The notes under the pieces are model-generated. The model was not told the origin of the DNA and did no database searches. It was given only the letters and a program-made list of their open reading frames with translations. The position numbers and the translations under genes are program-made. Positions 48,420 through 62,399 of a stretch of DNA of 64,000 bases are shown here, in pieces. Source of the stretch: Puffinus mauretanicus (Eukaryota; Chordata; Aves; Procellariiformes; Procellariidae); NCBI GenBank assembly GCA_023333565.1, contig JAJKFH010003762.1:2914001-2978000 (forward strand), written 5' to 3'. Within the stretch, counting starts at the first letter, position 1. Every line of letters starts with the position of its first letter.

Positions 48420-51400
48420 TAAGCACTTTCAAGGTAAATTTTACCCAAAGAATTATTTATAGACTTCCTGCAAGTGACTGCCCATAGCATAGACGAACAC
48501 AAGACAATAGCTCTGTTCATCTTCCGTCAGCGACCATGCGAGCAATAAACGTTTCTACCAACAAACATTTGAGCAAACAACTGATTCTGTTTGTTCCGAG
48601 CATCTTAGACTAGAAAAATAATAATGGCAAGTAAACTTAAAGAAAAGAGATGATACGCTGGCTTGCTCCTCCCCACCGCCATTTCTCTCTGAGCAGGCAT
48701 CGCTACTCTCTGACAAAAAAAAGTTGAATACTAAAACATTTACTTGTAGAGAATTTAAACTAAGATTTGTAAACATAAATCCTGACAGCATTTGGTGTTT
48801 ACCCAATACATATTTTTAGTGCCTACCTATGCAAACACTAGAAGAGTAAAATCAGAGTTACAGTATAAAACCAGCAAAATTTAGTAACACTTAATTCCTC
48901 GCACACAGGCCCTGGAGCCTCAGACGCCACAGAGGTTCGCTTCAGCGTGGGGAAAACCTGCAGGCTCCTACGTAGGTGCTTTCATGGACCGAGCAAAGGA
49001 GAAAAGTCGTTATTTGTTCTTGGTATATACAGATATTACTAGGAGCCAAAAAATCATGCCGAGGCTTTACAGTAATACCTTTTTATTACAATTCAAAACC
49101 TGTCACAAAAATCTCGCAGCAGAAACTGCTGACGTTTGCTACTGTACTACCTACAACCACTGTCCTGCAGGATTACAGCAGAATGGCTCTTTTAAGATAT
49201 GATCCAAAAAATCACTAAATATGGAGAACAAATTCCTAAGAAAACAAACCCTTACCACATCAGCATTCTATAATATTAGGAAACTATTTGCATCATGCGG
49301 CTTGTGCTAAAATACTTAATGATCTCATCCTTACCATAACAAATTATCTGCCAGAAAAAGACCTTGAAGGTCAACACTGGCAACAATTAAAAAGTAATGA
49401 AAAACATTCATCCCTTAGGCAGAGTTACAATTTCTAAGTTTGAAGCAATGTGCTGTATATTTTATTAGCTATCACTTGTTTAATTATTCATTGGAGCTCC
49501 TCTTATGCTCCATAGAGCAACCTCACATTGGTAAGATTTCCATTTGAATGCTATTACCAATTCAAGGACAAATCTCGTTTAAACTTTAGCTTTTGTTTTT
49601 ATTTTCCAAAACATAAATTATGTTCACAAACTAATGGGTCTGTCATACTTGCTATTTTTAATTCTGTTCACACTGGCTTCAATCTGGGACCCTACACACC
49701 ATCTCTCCAACAACGATATTCTGAGTGTCCGCATTCATCTGCTCCAGTATTCCTACCAAACCACACAAGTTTTCAACCAACTGCATCCTCTCCTTGGCCA
49801 GCCAGGGTAATTTTTATTCCTGTCTCATTTGCAGTAGCAGCTCACTTGAGCACAGTATTTTCTTAAAGAAACTCACTGAGTTCAAACAAGGCGATAGCGC
49901 TGTGAAATAACTTCTATGCTTTAATTGCCATTTAATTACACTTCCTGAATTTCCTATCAAGTAAATAAAAACTTTCTCAAGGTTTACTGGAGAAATAAGG
50001 AGCTGTAAGAACAGGTCAGGCTTAGATTGGTATTATCTGCAGTTCTTAATTTATCCTTCAATGTGGTCATACACATTTATGCCCTGCTGGGGATTCACAA
50101 CAAACACAAGTGAAATTAGCTAGAATAGTTTTTTGAGGCAAGAGAGGAAAAGCCCGTTTACTGTTTTGTGGTCAACAACTTGAGATAGGTTCCACATTTA
50201 AAATTTCATTAGTGGAAATATGTATGTGTATTGTACTGAAACGGTGAAAGAGGAAAGAAAGGGAATAAAATAGAACAGAACAACAGATCTGAAATGGTTT
50301 AATATGTGCTTTATATAAAATCATTTTGGTAGAATAAAAAATGGAAAACATCATGAAAATTGATGTTAACCCTTTTTTCGCCTTTCTCCTCCTTCTTGCA
50401 AAAATATATCCACTTCTTGAACTTCACTTACAAATGAAAATGTGTCATCTCTGGTGCCAAGGTTTATAAAAATTGAAAAAGGGCTGCCTTTATGGGGAGA
50501 AAAAGCAGTAAGACAACAGAGAAAAGGCTATGTATTAAAAATACATATTAATTTTAAGGTACTTTGAATTCCATGACACATACAGTAACCTGAAGAAAAA
50601 TCAAAATGAGCATGTATTTCCATATAATGAATAGTCAAACTCTACCTAATGCTCTCAAAAAGTATTGATTTGGTTTAATTAAACCCAGCAGCTCCTAAAA
50701 GAAAAAGACAACACTGCTCTCTAATACTCCTTGGTAAGACTGACAATATACTTTAAGCAGCAAGAAGAATTGAAATCTATCGTGCAAGACTACCTTCCTG
50801 TACCACTCAGGCTTGGTTTCGTGACTGTCAGTATCACCAGGAAAGTGAATTGTTTACATAATGGGGAAAATTATTTACAAGCATTACTACATTAGTTTTA
50901 TATAAATAAAGGCGGCAGCAAAACCAGCTAAACCCATTCTAAATTAAAATTAATTCCCAGGATCAGATAAATTTTGGTTTTATGGTATCACAAAATTTGT
51001 TTTAGGTGGGAAAAAGAAGTTGTGTAGTAGCTGCCGTAAAACTTCATTTGCTGAGCTCGGGAAAGCGAAGTGGCAGAAAGCAGGAGGTCTGTCCTGGAGC
51101 TCTTGTGCAGAATGGGGCACAGAGGGGCTGCACCCCCCATCCCACCCCTGCCAGGACGACAGATAGGAATATCTTTTAAATATATACACACACCTCAACG
51201 CAGAATCTCTCTGTAAATAATCACATTTTTGTATCCAAAATTTTCTGTTGACTACAAAGACGGAGAAACTTCAGACCTAAGACTAGCAGGAGACTTCTGT
51301 GCACATATTTTGCTTTTACCGGTGGAGCACACGTGGAAATTACTGATAGCCAGAACATGTCAAAACTACTTCATCGCTTCTCACCCTCCTTTCTGAATAG

Positions 51401-54400
51401 ATAGGACACCTTGAAAATGCAGAGGAGGCTGAAAATCCAGCAAATGACCAGAGGAGACTGTACAGATGGATCAGCATGCTCTGCCCTTGCTGCTGCTAAG
51501 GCAAATAAGTGCACATATGCTTGCTTTTGCTGCAGAGAAAGTCTTTTAAAGCCTTCCTGATGAGACCAGAAAATCTAGACAGACCTGTTCCTTGTTGGTC
51601 TAATTAAAAGGCCACCAGGACGTTGATCCAGTAGTGAAACCTAAAGGAAAACGTGTGGGAACATAAAGAGTCCTAACTGAAGATGACAATAAAGGGACAC
51701 CATTCACAAAGGTCGTATCTGGCCAAGAGTCTCCTTATATTCCTCCTTCACGTGGTGGAGGACACAGGCTCCTCCTGAGGGCAACTCTCAGCCACCAGTG
51801 AATGGAGAGAGGGAGAAAGAGTGAAATCCATACACACAGACAGGAATGAAAGGTAAATTTCTGGGATACAGATCCTGGAATAAATATGAACTTCATTTTG
51901 GCACCCTTTATCCTGAGTTCCTTGCAGCCATTAGCAACCTCCTATAACTGGTTTGCCCACTTCAGTCAAAACATGCTCAAGTCCATCATCAAAAAGAAAC
52001 ATGGGGCTTTTGTCCAGATGTAAATGACATCTTGCATGCCAAAACTGTCCCCCACCTCTCAGACATGCTCTTTGTCTCAAAAACTTCTGCCTTCCCTGGA
52101 AGGGAGCACCGAGAACACCTCCAGCCTTTCTAGAAGTTTCTAAGTGGCTCCAAAGGACGGAGTGGACCCCTTCTCACACGATTCCAGAAGTCAGTAGCGC
52201 CCAACGGCAAAATCTGCTCCACTAACCCAAGATCGTCAGCACGCCTCATGTCCTCATGGACGCCAAGGATGAGGAGGGCTGGTTGCAAATGCTGCACAAA
52301 TACCTTCAGCACATCATTGGGAATGCCTGGCATGAACTTTCTGGTAAGGAAAAACAATTTACTTCCAAATTTTCCCGCAACAGTGTTAAGCAGCAGCCAG
52401 ATGAAAATGGAGGCAGAAAACTGCCATCCATTATGATACAGCTTTAAGATGTCTGCCTATATTCTCCAAACGGACCCATTTGACTTCCTTGTTTGAAGTC
52501 ATCTTAATCCTTTCTAGCAATAGTCGGTCTTAACACCGCCTCTTAGCCCTGCTTCTGCAATCCACTTTGTCCCAAACCACGTGTAAGCAGTACGTCAGCT
52601 CTCTGGGACACGTGCCAAGGATGCTGCCCCAAGCTCCTGGGACAAACCATCACCTGACAGCAACACAAACTTCCTTTTTTAACCCAATCTGCTAAACTTC
52701 TCTAACGTGTTGGTGAGAGCCATTTAGCACTCCAAGGTTGGTCATCAAAACCAGGAAAATACTTACCGACTTAGGTACATAGGAACACTAATGCCAGGAA
52801 GGTTACTGACAGTAAACATATTTTTGTTGTTAAACACTTACAACCAATACACTTTTAATTTCTTGTCAGGCTTAGCTGCTGAAGACAGATACATGAGACC
52901 AGTTCCTTCAATATTTGCATCCCAGGCAAAAGGATTTTGTGAGAAACAGACATGTTCTGTGTATCTGCACATTAATTACATTAGTTTTAAATGAATAAAC
53001 TCCAAAAAATGACAGACTAAATATGTAAAATACGTCTTAAAACTGCTTTAAAACTTACCATGGGGATTTCACAAAACTCTATAAATATGGACAAAAACCA
53101 CTGTTACCTACATAAGCCAGTTTTAAGAGCTTTTCATAATATGACTTTCACGAATGAAGTGAGGAGTTGATTTTATCTGGTACACCACAGTAATTTGCTA
53201 TGCAGCTTCATGAAACTGCTACAAATAGCATTACAGCCAAAACCCAATTGTTGCTGAAATGCATTCAGTAAAATGGAAAATATAGAGAAATAAAACACAG
53301 TAATTGTCTCTCAACCCACATTATATATTGTGTTTCTAAATTACATAGTATTATATTTTCTAGTTTTTAATATAGTTTCCCATTAAGGAATTGATAACAC
53401 AGGAGACATTCTTTGACCTTTTCCCTCTGAATATCTAAATATTATACCATACAGGTTTATAAACCAAATAACTCTCTAGTCTGTTATTAGATCCCAAGGG
53501 ATAAAATGTTTTAAAAAACCACCACATGTAGCAATGCATAAAAGAGCTAATGTAAAGCTCTTTCCTTGCCATGCTACTTCTCACCTGCATTACAATTTTC
53601 TCCTATATAGCTACAATTGTAGTTTATGAGTTTACATGTATCTGAAAGACAAAAATTGGACTTCTAACACTTGAAAATCTGCACTGAACACCCTAATACA
53701 ATAACCGACAATACAAACCATGATCCTGCACACCCACCAATTCGTACTTAATGGATTCAACACTCGGCGCTGCCGCCTCTTGAAAGGCTTGACCCAAGCA
53801 ATGGGCGAAATAACTTATCAAGCTTTTCTATTCCCCAGATATCGCAGAAAGTATTTCATGGACTTGTTCCAAATTTAGCAGGATGTTAAAAACCACACAG
53901 CCACCAGATAAGTAATTTGTGGGGCAGCTAAATCAAAAAGCTAGATCCTTTAAAAGAGGCCTTTCGGGGATTTTGATTTGATAATGTTTGTATCTCTGCA
54001 ATTAATCACAAAATAATGAAGGATTCAAGCCATCACAGTCAGGGATTGGGAGTGTGAAAGGATGCATGCTGTGCATGACAAGAATCAAACTGCCAGAACA
54101 ACTCAGGAAAAAGGCATAATATAAAACAGTTGATGTAAGTTAGAAACATTGGAAACTTTCAACCTGCAGCAGCTTAAGCAAAGCCTTTGTATACGGCCAG
54201 TCCCACTGATTTTAATGGGGCCACTAGTGCAAATAAAAAGCTCCATGCAGGAGCCTTGCTGCCAGACTATGCATCAAGCAACGTGTCAGGAGAAGCCGTC
54301 AGGACTCTAACTGATGTGAGATCAAATCCTCCATCTAAAGACACAATTCTGTCTGCTTCCAAAACTTGGAGCAGAGGCTATTTCAGAAAATGGGGATTAT

Positions 54401-57400
54401 AAACCACCGTTAAATCCAGAGCCGATTTGAGTTTTTTTGGGGGGTTTGGTTTTGGGGGTTTTTTTTGGATATGTGACATACATCTTAAATGTACTGCTCT
54501 GGAAAGAAGTAAAACATCCGCTGTCATCAGACCTATTTACAAGCATCATTTTAGAACTCTATTCCGATCTCATTCAAGATCAGTTTGTCACATTGGTTTG
54601 CATTATCTAAATTAACAAGTGGCTCAATGAATAGTCAACATGAATTTTGAGCTGCTTCCTCAAACGAGACCAACGTTTCAGTAGTTTCCAAATGCATGAC
54701 AAAAGATTACCAGAAAAAGAAATAAAATATTAGTAAGTTGTTTATCTTCTGTTTCCAATATCTCAGTTTTTGACAAATGGAATTGCAAGCTGAAATATTC
54801 CTGCAGCCTTTCCAACACAGATAGCTGATATTGGTAAGTTTTTTCAAACTGAGTGCATTATTCCAAGTTAAATCTACCTTGGCCATACATAGGTTGATTT
54901 TGCCCTCCTCCCTCCACCGACGAGCTGTTCCTCAGCATTTCTTCAAGGCAATACACACGCTGACAATGTATTAGAGTTTTAATTCCCACAGCCATCCTCT
55001 GGTGCAATGCCGAGTGAAATACTAGCCCTATGTAAAGTGAGTGGGAACGGTTATCGATTCTCATGAGGGCAGGTTTCCACCCCCCAACAGATTTTCCTCC
55101 TTGTTCAAACAGTAACAAGTTGCTGTTTTTTTTTTTAAGGCGCTGTTTTCCCACATCTTAACGAGATAAAATATTAGTTCTTTACCATTTTGCCCCATTT
55201 TTTTCAAGAACTGTCAATAACAAACCATTTATTAACAACATTTCCTCAAAAACAAAATGCTTGCCTTTTGCTGAGCATCTGAAGAAAATTTTACCTATGC
55301 TTGCCAATTTAAAATCACCCAAGAATGTCTAAAATGGTTCTACTGGTATTAATATTTAAATAATCAAGATAATAAGACAGCCGAGGAAATCAGTTAGTGC
55401 AAGATTTTATTCCAACTAATACAGAGAAACTGAAGTACCTACTGATGCAATAGAGTTAAAAATGCCTTGTAAATGTCATGGTTTATTACAAACACAAAGA
55501 TCAACAGAAGTTATTAAATTTATCAAAAAAAAAAAAAAGAAAAAAGGAAACAAAGGTAAACACTGGTGTGACCTTTTTATCTAATGTTTATGGAAATCTA
55601 GAAGCAGTAGGTAAGCATCTTACTGGTACACAACACTGAGGGACATCAAAAGGCAGCACGCACCTCTGAGAAGCACTGACAGTGCTCTATCCCTTCTCCC
55701 TCTGCCACAAACACTCAATATAACCACTTTTCCCAATATCTGAAAAATGACAAACCAAAAAATGAGTTGCCAGCAAAGCCTGAGCAGCAAAACAGTTGTC
55801 ATGAACACTTGTATTTTCAACGTGAGCACAGATTTTTCTGGGATTAGTTCAGTGCTGAAAAAGCTCATTTACTGTTCAGATAATTTCAGCTCCTATGAAC
55901 TCTGACATGTGAATAAATGCTCATCTGAGTAGTCTGGTTCAGCTTACATGCATAAAGCTATTTATTTGACCAAAGCTACTTTTTCCACTTACATATCATC
56001 GTTCTGTGGTTACGTGGCGGGGAGGGAGTTTTGCTGAAAGGTTATCTTTTACCCCTACTATAAGAACCTTCTAAAAATACTATAATTTTTAAACTTACTA
56101 GCTATTTATACTCTAGTTGTACATTGTGTTTAAATCTCAATTCAGAATACTTTTCAAGTATGTAATTTGTATTTCCTAGAAAGCATCTTAACTGTTTGCA
56201 AAGCTGATCATGACTCCCTTAAATGTCTATTTCTGGTATCATAATACACTTCAACTAGTTTGCACATTAAGTCATCAGCAAGACCTTTCTCTTTTTATTT
56301 AAAAAAGTCACAGCTTGCAAGATAACTTCATTTTATTAGCTCAAAATTCAGCTTATGTTTTCATTTATCCATTTCCCTTTACATAATGCATCTAACCCAG
56401 AGAGAGGGCAGGCTGTCCACGCTAGCCACTGTGGCATGAAACGAGGATAATACGCCGCTTCCTTCTACTTCCATACTCATTCTTGATATCAGGTTTTAGT
56501 CCTGGCTTCTGAACTATGAAGTGCTGCGTGTGGACCTACCTCCCGCGCCGGGTTAACTTGGAAGCTCATACTAGGCTACAGAGAGAGTCACTCTGCAGAA
56601 TATCCCGCACTGACACAGGCTGCAGAAAAATAAACTGAAGCCCAAATACAGGATCTTCCAATTTCTTGATTTCACTGGTGTCAGTTGGTAGATTTTCAAT
56701 AGGCCTCCTATCATACTTTTTTTTTTCCTTCCCCTCCTCATTCTGGGAGCACAGCCAATCCCCAGTACAGCAGCTGACTTTCCCCAGAACTAACTAGAAA
56801 TATTCTGATAGACTCTATTTATAGACTCAAAAACTTAGGACTGGAAGCAGCCAACCAAATTTTTCCATTCCTTGCTTCCCTCCGCTATCTATCTATCTGT
56901 CCTGGGCTAACCTAAATTCCAGCCTTCTATGTTTCTCAAGGGGGAACTATCCTACCCAGAATAGGTATACCATAGGCACACACACCTTCCACACGTCCAA
57001 AGCACCTGTGGAGACCCTTGCATGCAATTCACTGAACAGGGTAAAAGAACATGAATCCTCTACTTTTATGTCACTGTAGAAAATATTCACGCTGATCTTC
57101 TCTCCTGTCACTGCAAATCAAAGTTAAAGCAAAATCAAGATTTCTGTAAGAGATGCTACCACCTGTATCTCAGACCTCTGCTAATTCAAGAGACCAGTTT
57201 GGAAGTGCACATCATTTCTTTGTTCACTTTGACAAAACCAACAATAAATAAGAACTTTTTTTAGCAGGCTTAAACAGTGGAAGATACCTACCGGCTTTAT
57301 TTTTGTTGTATTTTTTTACATATACATATACACAAACTATATATAGCTAATACTTGCCAAAGTCAAGTAAGGTTAGTCCCCATTAGTTTGGGCACAGTAC

Positions 57401-60400
57401 TAACACACAGCAAAAGAAAAACTCTGTCCCGAGGTAAGAATAATATTTCACCTGACTTGTCCTTGGATCTATGACTTTCTAAAATTATTTATTTACAATA
57501 CTATCAGATTCTGTTGAGCATTTCATACTGCAGATAATGTATCAAAAGTATAAATTTTGAAATAGAAAGACTAGTGTGCTCTGGAAGCAATACCTGGCAA
57601 ATCTGATTTTTACTTAACCTTACAAATGTTGCTAGGAAACCCTACTCAATATTTACATCAAGCCTTTAAAGAAACAGACTAATTCATACTAAGCTACTGG
57701 TGGGAGCATTGAGGACTTGGCGGAGAAGCCCCAACCTAAATTTACTCCTGACATCTCACTTTCCTAATCCACAGACCTGACGTAATACAGAAATATAATT
57801 AAGAGTTGGATATGTAGTTACCTTACATTTGTGGGACCTGTAACAGCACGGGTATTTTGGACGTTGCGAGCAGTGCAGACAAAGTAACAGAGATGAACAA
57901 AAAGTTCTGCTCTTTTGCTTGGTTTTGTGTATACTTAATTAAAAAAAAAAGCCACAATATTAATGCAGTCTTCTACAAATGGCAGATGATTTTTACATTT
58001 CTGTCCTTTGAACAGTCGATAATTTAACATATTCCATCATCGACTCTCATGCCTAGTACAGAGGTACCTTAATCTTCCCATGTGAAACATCAGACAAAGA
58101 CTAGACTGTACCAAAAACAGTAAATGGGAAACATCGGTGTATTTACTGTTGTCTTTCAAACTGATTACATGAAACACATCTATAAAAATCAGTCAAAGCT
58201 ATTTCTTGTAAACCTAACTGACGGGATGTTGAATTTTCTCAATTTTTAGTCATGTCAGACAAAACCACAAGTTTTCCTAGGATCTGGTGCGCTATATTAA
58301 GCTTACACCCTCTTGTGCCAATACCTGCTATCTTCCTTGCTCCTATAATCCTTCTCTTTTTCATTAAATCATATTTCTTATTCTTCTGCATTCCTGATCT
58401 CAAGCTTATTCCTATTTGGTCCTGAATATTTTTTCTGCTCAGCATGAAAATTGCATTCGTTTCTATTGACTTACGGATTTAAGTCATGCCAACAACAATA
58501 TCACCTCTGAGTTTGGGGTACGCCACATGATGGAAAAAAGCCAACACATATCCCAATCAGCAGTAACTCCTCCTATGGAGTTAGACCCAGCACAAGCTCA
58601 AAGCTTCAGGTACCTTGAGCAGAATTTGGAAAGAACTATAAATGTCCACACTGCCGGCACTGGTGTAGAGAAGTCGCCAGGAACACCTTCTGACCACCGC
58701 TATCGCCCAAAACCACGGCTAGGGCTGCCATCTCCTCGCACCTTGAAGCACGCCAGCTTTGAACGTGAGCTTGGCAGACAGAGGAGCCGGCTTCTGTGCT
58801 GCACCAGAGTTGGCTTCGTGGACCTTGCTATAACCTTAGTAAGACTTTCTTTTAATAAGTACAGTATCAAGTGTTTGTGCTGAAGCAAGCAGAACCTGAA
58901 GCATCTTGAGATCATGGAAAGGGCTAGTAACAGGTGGAAGAACATGGAACAATGGTAGAGGACATGGAGTATCTTGTTCATCACAGCATGGAGGGTATGA
59001 AAATAAGAAAAACATGAAGCTCCTCTTAAGAAGTTAGTGAACTAGCTCAAAACTCATCTGGATCCTGGTATTACAGTGCTAATTCATTAGAAATTAAGGT
59101 AGGTTTATAACTCTTTTTTTTCCTGTATCTATCTTACGAATAGACTTCATGGCTGTAAGTCATTACAAGCCACTAATACATCACCTATTCAACTCAGTTA
59201 GCCTCATATTAAAATTAATTTATCAGACATCTGCAATATATAATTAGCTGCAAATCAATAGGTTTACTTTCCAAAAATTTACTGATCCACAAAGTAGGTT
59301 TTTTCCCTGAAACAACAATTCAAAGTTGTTAAATTAGTTTGCCTAAGTTACAGCTGCTTCTAAATACTTAACACAGCTGCCTATAATCAAAACAATTCTG
59401 TTTTCCTTTACAGATTGGTATTATAATAAATATGAGAATATCTGCAAAACGTATCTAGATCTTTCAACTAGTTGAAAAGAAGTGAAATTCCCTAATGAAA
59501 AAACAGGATACAGCCTATTTGTCACTTCGGTTTCATTTCCTACTTCCAGGATTTAATTCAGTTGTTTTTAAGATTTCTATAGTGCTATGAAGGAAGAGTA
59601 AGCAGGTACTCTACTCATTCTGGACACAACTTATGAACAAATGCATCTGCCGAAAACAGTGCCTCCAATTTTTCTGTGGAATAATTTCCTCTGCTGTAAC
59701 CCTGAATATTTTTTCAATTACAGATGTTTGAGTTAACAGGTGAAAATGCAATTAGGACACAGGCAGTATCTACATTACAGGCAGTGTGGTGCAACAGAAG
59801 GAGATCTATCAAGAGGAGCGGTTGGTCCTGAGGATCCACTATTCACTTTATAGGTGTTGCAAGGGTTATGCTTCAGGCCAGCTCCCCAGCCCAGCAGGGT
59901 CCCATGGACAGAAGCCGTTAGGGGCTGGAGCGCGTCAGGCAGTTCCTGGAGTGCTTTTTTCATTGACTGCTGGCTAAGAAGTATCTGGTTTTTCACTCCT
60001 CAGCTGCCTCATGATGTTGCAGCACAGAAGTGGGGGCAACTGGAAGATTCACTTCAAAAGCACATTTCTGATCCAAATAAAAATGCTAACAAAAACTTAC
60101 CAAGTTTATTAGTAGCCTTCTGCACACAGCTAACTCTTGTTTATGTTAGAAAAGAAATGCAGGACAATTTGCAGACCCACAATGGCTGCAGTTTTGGTCC
60201 CAGGGAAAAAAAAAAAAAGTAAATCAGCAACTCACTCTTTTCAATTGTTTTCCTATATAAATTGGCTCCTCTGATTTTTTTTTTTCCTTTTTAAAATAAC
60301 GTGTCCATCCAAAACACTCATCCTCCTTGCTTCTTCCACCAAATGGGTTTAATATGAAATGAGTAACAGTCCTTTATCTCATTATCTGCATGTGCAGTTT

Positions 60401-61900
60401 GAAGTTGTCATTACCACATATTTAATCAGTCAAAATTTTCAATGCCTAATCTCCTTTTTACTGTCAAGTCTTCAAAAACATAAATTCCAAGCAGTCTCAA
60501 GAATCAGAAAGGTTAGTTGGGAAACAAGCGCAAATCAAGTGCATTGTTTCATTGCAACATTATCTTATGTCATTAGTTGGCAGCAGCCATAAAGCTCTGG
60601 ACCACTTCCAATATTTACTTCCATACACTGAGTAAAAGCTGACACGTCTAACCCCCCCACTTCGTTCATCTTCCAGCTAGTTTACACAGATTCAGATTAA
60701 AATAAGGATTTAAAAATCCTAATCGAATCAATTGGAATTACTCTGTTTTGCCACCATGTATCTGAAGGAAGAGTATGATAAAGCCGTACAGGGTTTATAG
60801 AGCTAATCCTGCAGCAATATGGTTATATGTGATGTATTTTATAGCGGGGCGGTCTGCGACAAAGGTTTAATGCAGAATTTTGACAAGCCAGTCACGTTCA
60901 GTAACTTTTTCTAATCCTTAAGGAATGTTTATTGGCCAATATTTGTTTTTAATAATTAACTTAAGAAAGTCTTAGTGCTCAAAAACAAACAAATAAATTT
61001 AAAACGAAAACGACCAAAACAAAACACGGTGCACCCTAAACCCAACCAAACAGGCTACCAGCTGGGGGGCAATCCCCAAGAAACAGGGGAAGAGGATCTC
61101 CGCCGCAGCATCCCACTAGGGCATCCCGTCCTCTCCCTGCCAGGCCCGGGGAGCCTGGGGAGCTGCAGGAGCCCCGTGCCGCACACAGCTTCAGAGAGCA
61201 GGTTTATTGCCCAAATGTACGGACACGCACAGGCACGTAATAAAGGACTGTGCCCAACTCTGGGACAAGACCTCTTGCTAGTTATGGAAAAGGGACATGT
61301 GCAATGGTCCAGAAGCGTGCATCCCTTGACCCATAGGCCAGAACTGATGACGTGTGTTTATTTTCTACTAAACAATAAAAAAAAAAAAGGACTTTGATCC
61401 TTAGACATGGCAAACATAATACTACATTGTCTTCAAATGAGACACACTAATTTTTCTGGAAAGTTTTCACATATCCCAGGATCAACACCTATGCAAGGTT
61501 TTTTTTGTTTTGTTTTTTTTTTTTAATTTATCCAAATGAGTTGGAAGCTAGATCTAGCAAAGTAGATCTGAAGCTACCATTAGAGGAAGCTCTGATGCTC
61601 TAACATACTGCACTCTCTAGCACAAATTTAATTTAGTTTAAAATAATGAAGCTGACAGCTCAGATAGTCTGCCTGGAAACAGTGCAAATTTCCCACCCAC
61701 CTTCATTTGCAAGGTCCCTGGCACTCCAGTCTTCAGAAACGCTGAAGCGCATGACAGGTTTCCAGAGACAAGCCTTTAGCAATGCTAAAAGTGAGATCTC
61801 CAACCTTTTGGAGCGGCTCATATTTGAACTCAAGCCTCCTGAGGGAAAAATAAAGGTTGCTGTCTTGATGCCCCAACCTTAAGGCGCGCTTCCAGAAGCA
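48420..61900. other. Long stretch without recognised genes
   Basis: AT-rich DNA without recognised repeats except short runs (T/G-rich tract at 54,431-54,468; poly-A near 55,526). Two coding-like plus-strand stretches (about 52,211-52,343 and 58,527-58,883) are described in the findings, as neither has enough support for a gene call. Nothing else was seen. Confidence 0.3.
54431..54468 (+). repeat. T/G-rich tract
   Basis: Runs of 5-8 T alternate with runs of 5-6 G over about 38 bases. Confidence 0.8.
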
Positions 61901-61919
61901 ACCCCTTTCCTGCTCCTAG

Positions 61920-62106
61920 TCTGAGGGCAGTGACATGAAACGACCAGGAGACCAGGTCCCACCTCCAGCCTTGCTTCAGTCAGACAAGAGGCCGTGTTTG
62001 AATGGGGAATACGGCGAACCACCTGCAAAAGAGCCCCCTCCCCACTCTCCTACCTGCAGCAGCACTAACGAAGAGCTAAAGATACAAACACAATTGATTT
62101 TTCAAG
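61920..62106 (+). CDS. Candidate proline-rich internal exon, unknown (possibly nuclear) protein
   Basis: The acceptor is 'acccctttcctgctcctag', with an in-frame TAG just before the exon, and the donor CAAG|GTGAGAC is near-consensus. The exon is 187 bases: phase 0 start, 62 codons and one trailing base. The peptide starts SEGSDMKRPGDQVPPPALLQ, continues with SDKRPCLNGEYGEPPAKEPP and PHSPTCSSTN, and ends EELKIQTQLIFQ. The mix of KRP clusters, prolines, serines and acids is typical of disordered regions in transcription or chromatin proteins, but I cannot name a family. An acceptor 11 bases later (ggcag|TGAC) is an alternative. This is the best single exon candidate on the plus strand; no partner exons were found in the window. 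Confidence 0.45.
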
Positions 62107-62109
62107 GTG

Positions 62110-62360
62110 AGACGTTGCCAGAGTAAACCGGGGCTCGCCGGTTGTGAAATCAGGTTTCCAAAGGGCTCGGAGGGCACAGGTCTCGGTAAGGACACGCCGG
62201 GTGACGCATTCACACGGGTACACGGACGCAGCCGCCTTGCGCAAGCTCGCCGGGATGCACGGGCGCAGGCGGCTGCCTGCCACGGCAGGGCAACGCAGGC
62301 GCTTCAGTCCGTTCTCATGCCAGCGAAACTCAGCGGCTGCCCCTTTTCCTATATGGCCTG
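62110..62360. promoter_or_regulatory. Small CpG-rich patch beside the candidate exon
   Basis: About 250 bases rich in CpG (gacacgccgggtgacgc, cggacgcagccgcc, gcaagctcgccggg). It contains a plus-strand donor-like CTCG|GTAAGGAC near 62,184. It lies directly inside the presumed intron after the 61,920-62,106 exon. It may be an intronic alternative promoter or enhancer. Confidence 0.35.
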
Positions 62361-62399
62361 AATCTGCCATCAAGAAGCAAAGCGCAACTTAAAAATTAA

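Noticed and set aside
47776..48462. Long overlapping open frames on both strands (172 codons minus, 189 codons plus).
   Set aside because: They coincide with CpG-rich DNA, overlap on opposite strands and have proline/alanine/arginine/glycine-biased translations without domains.
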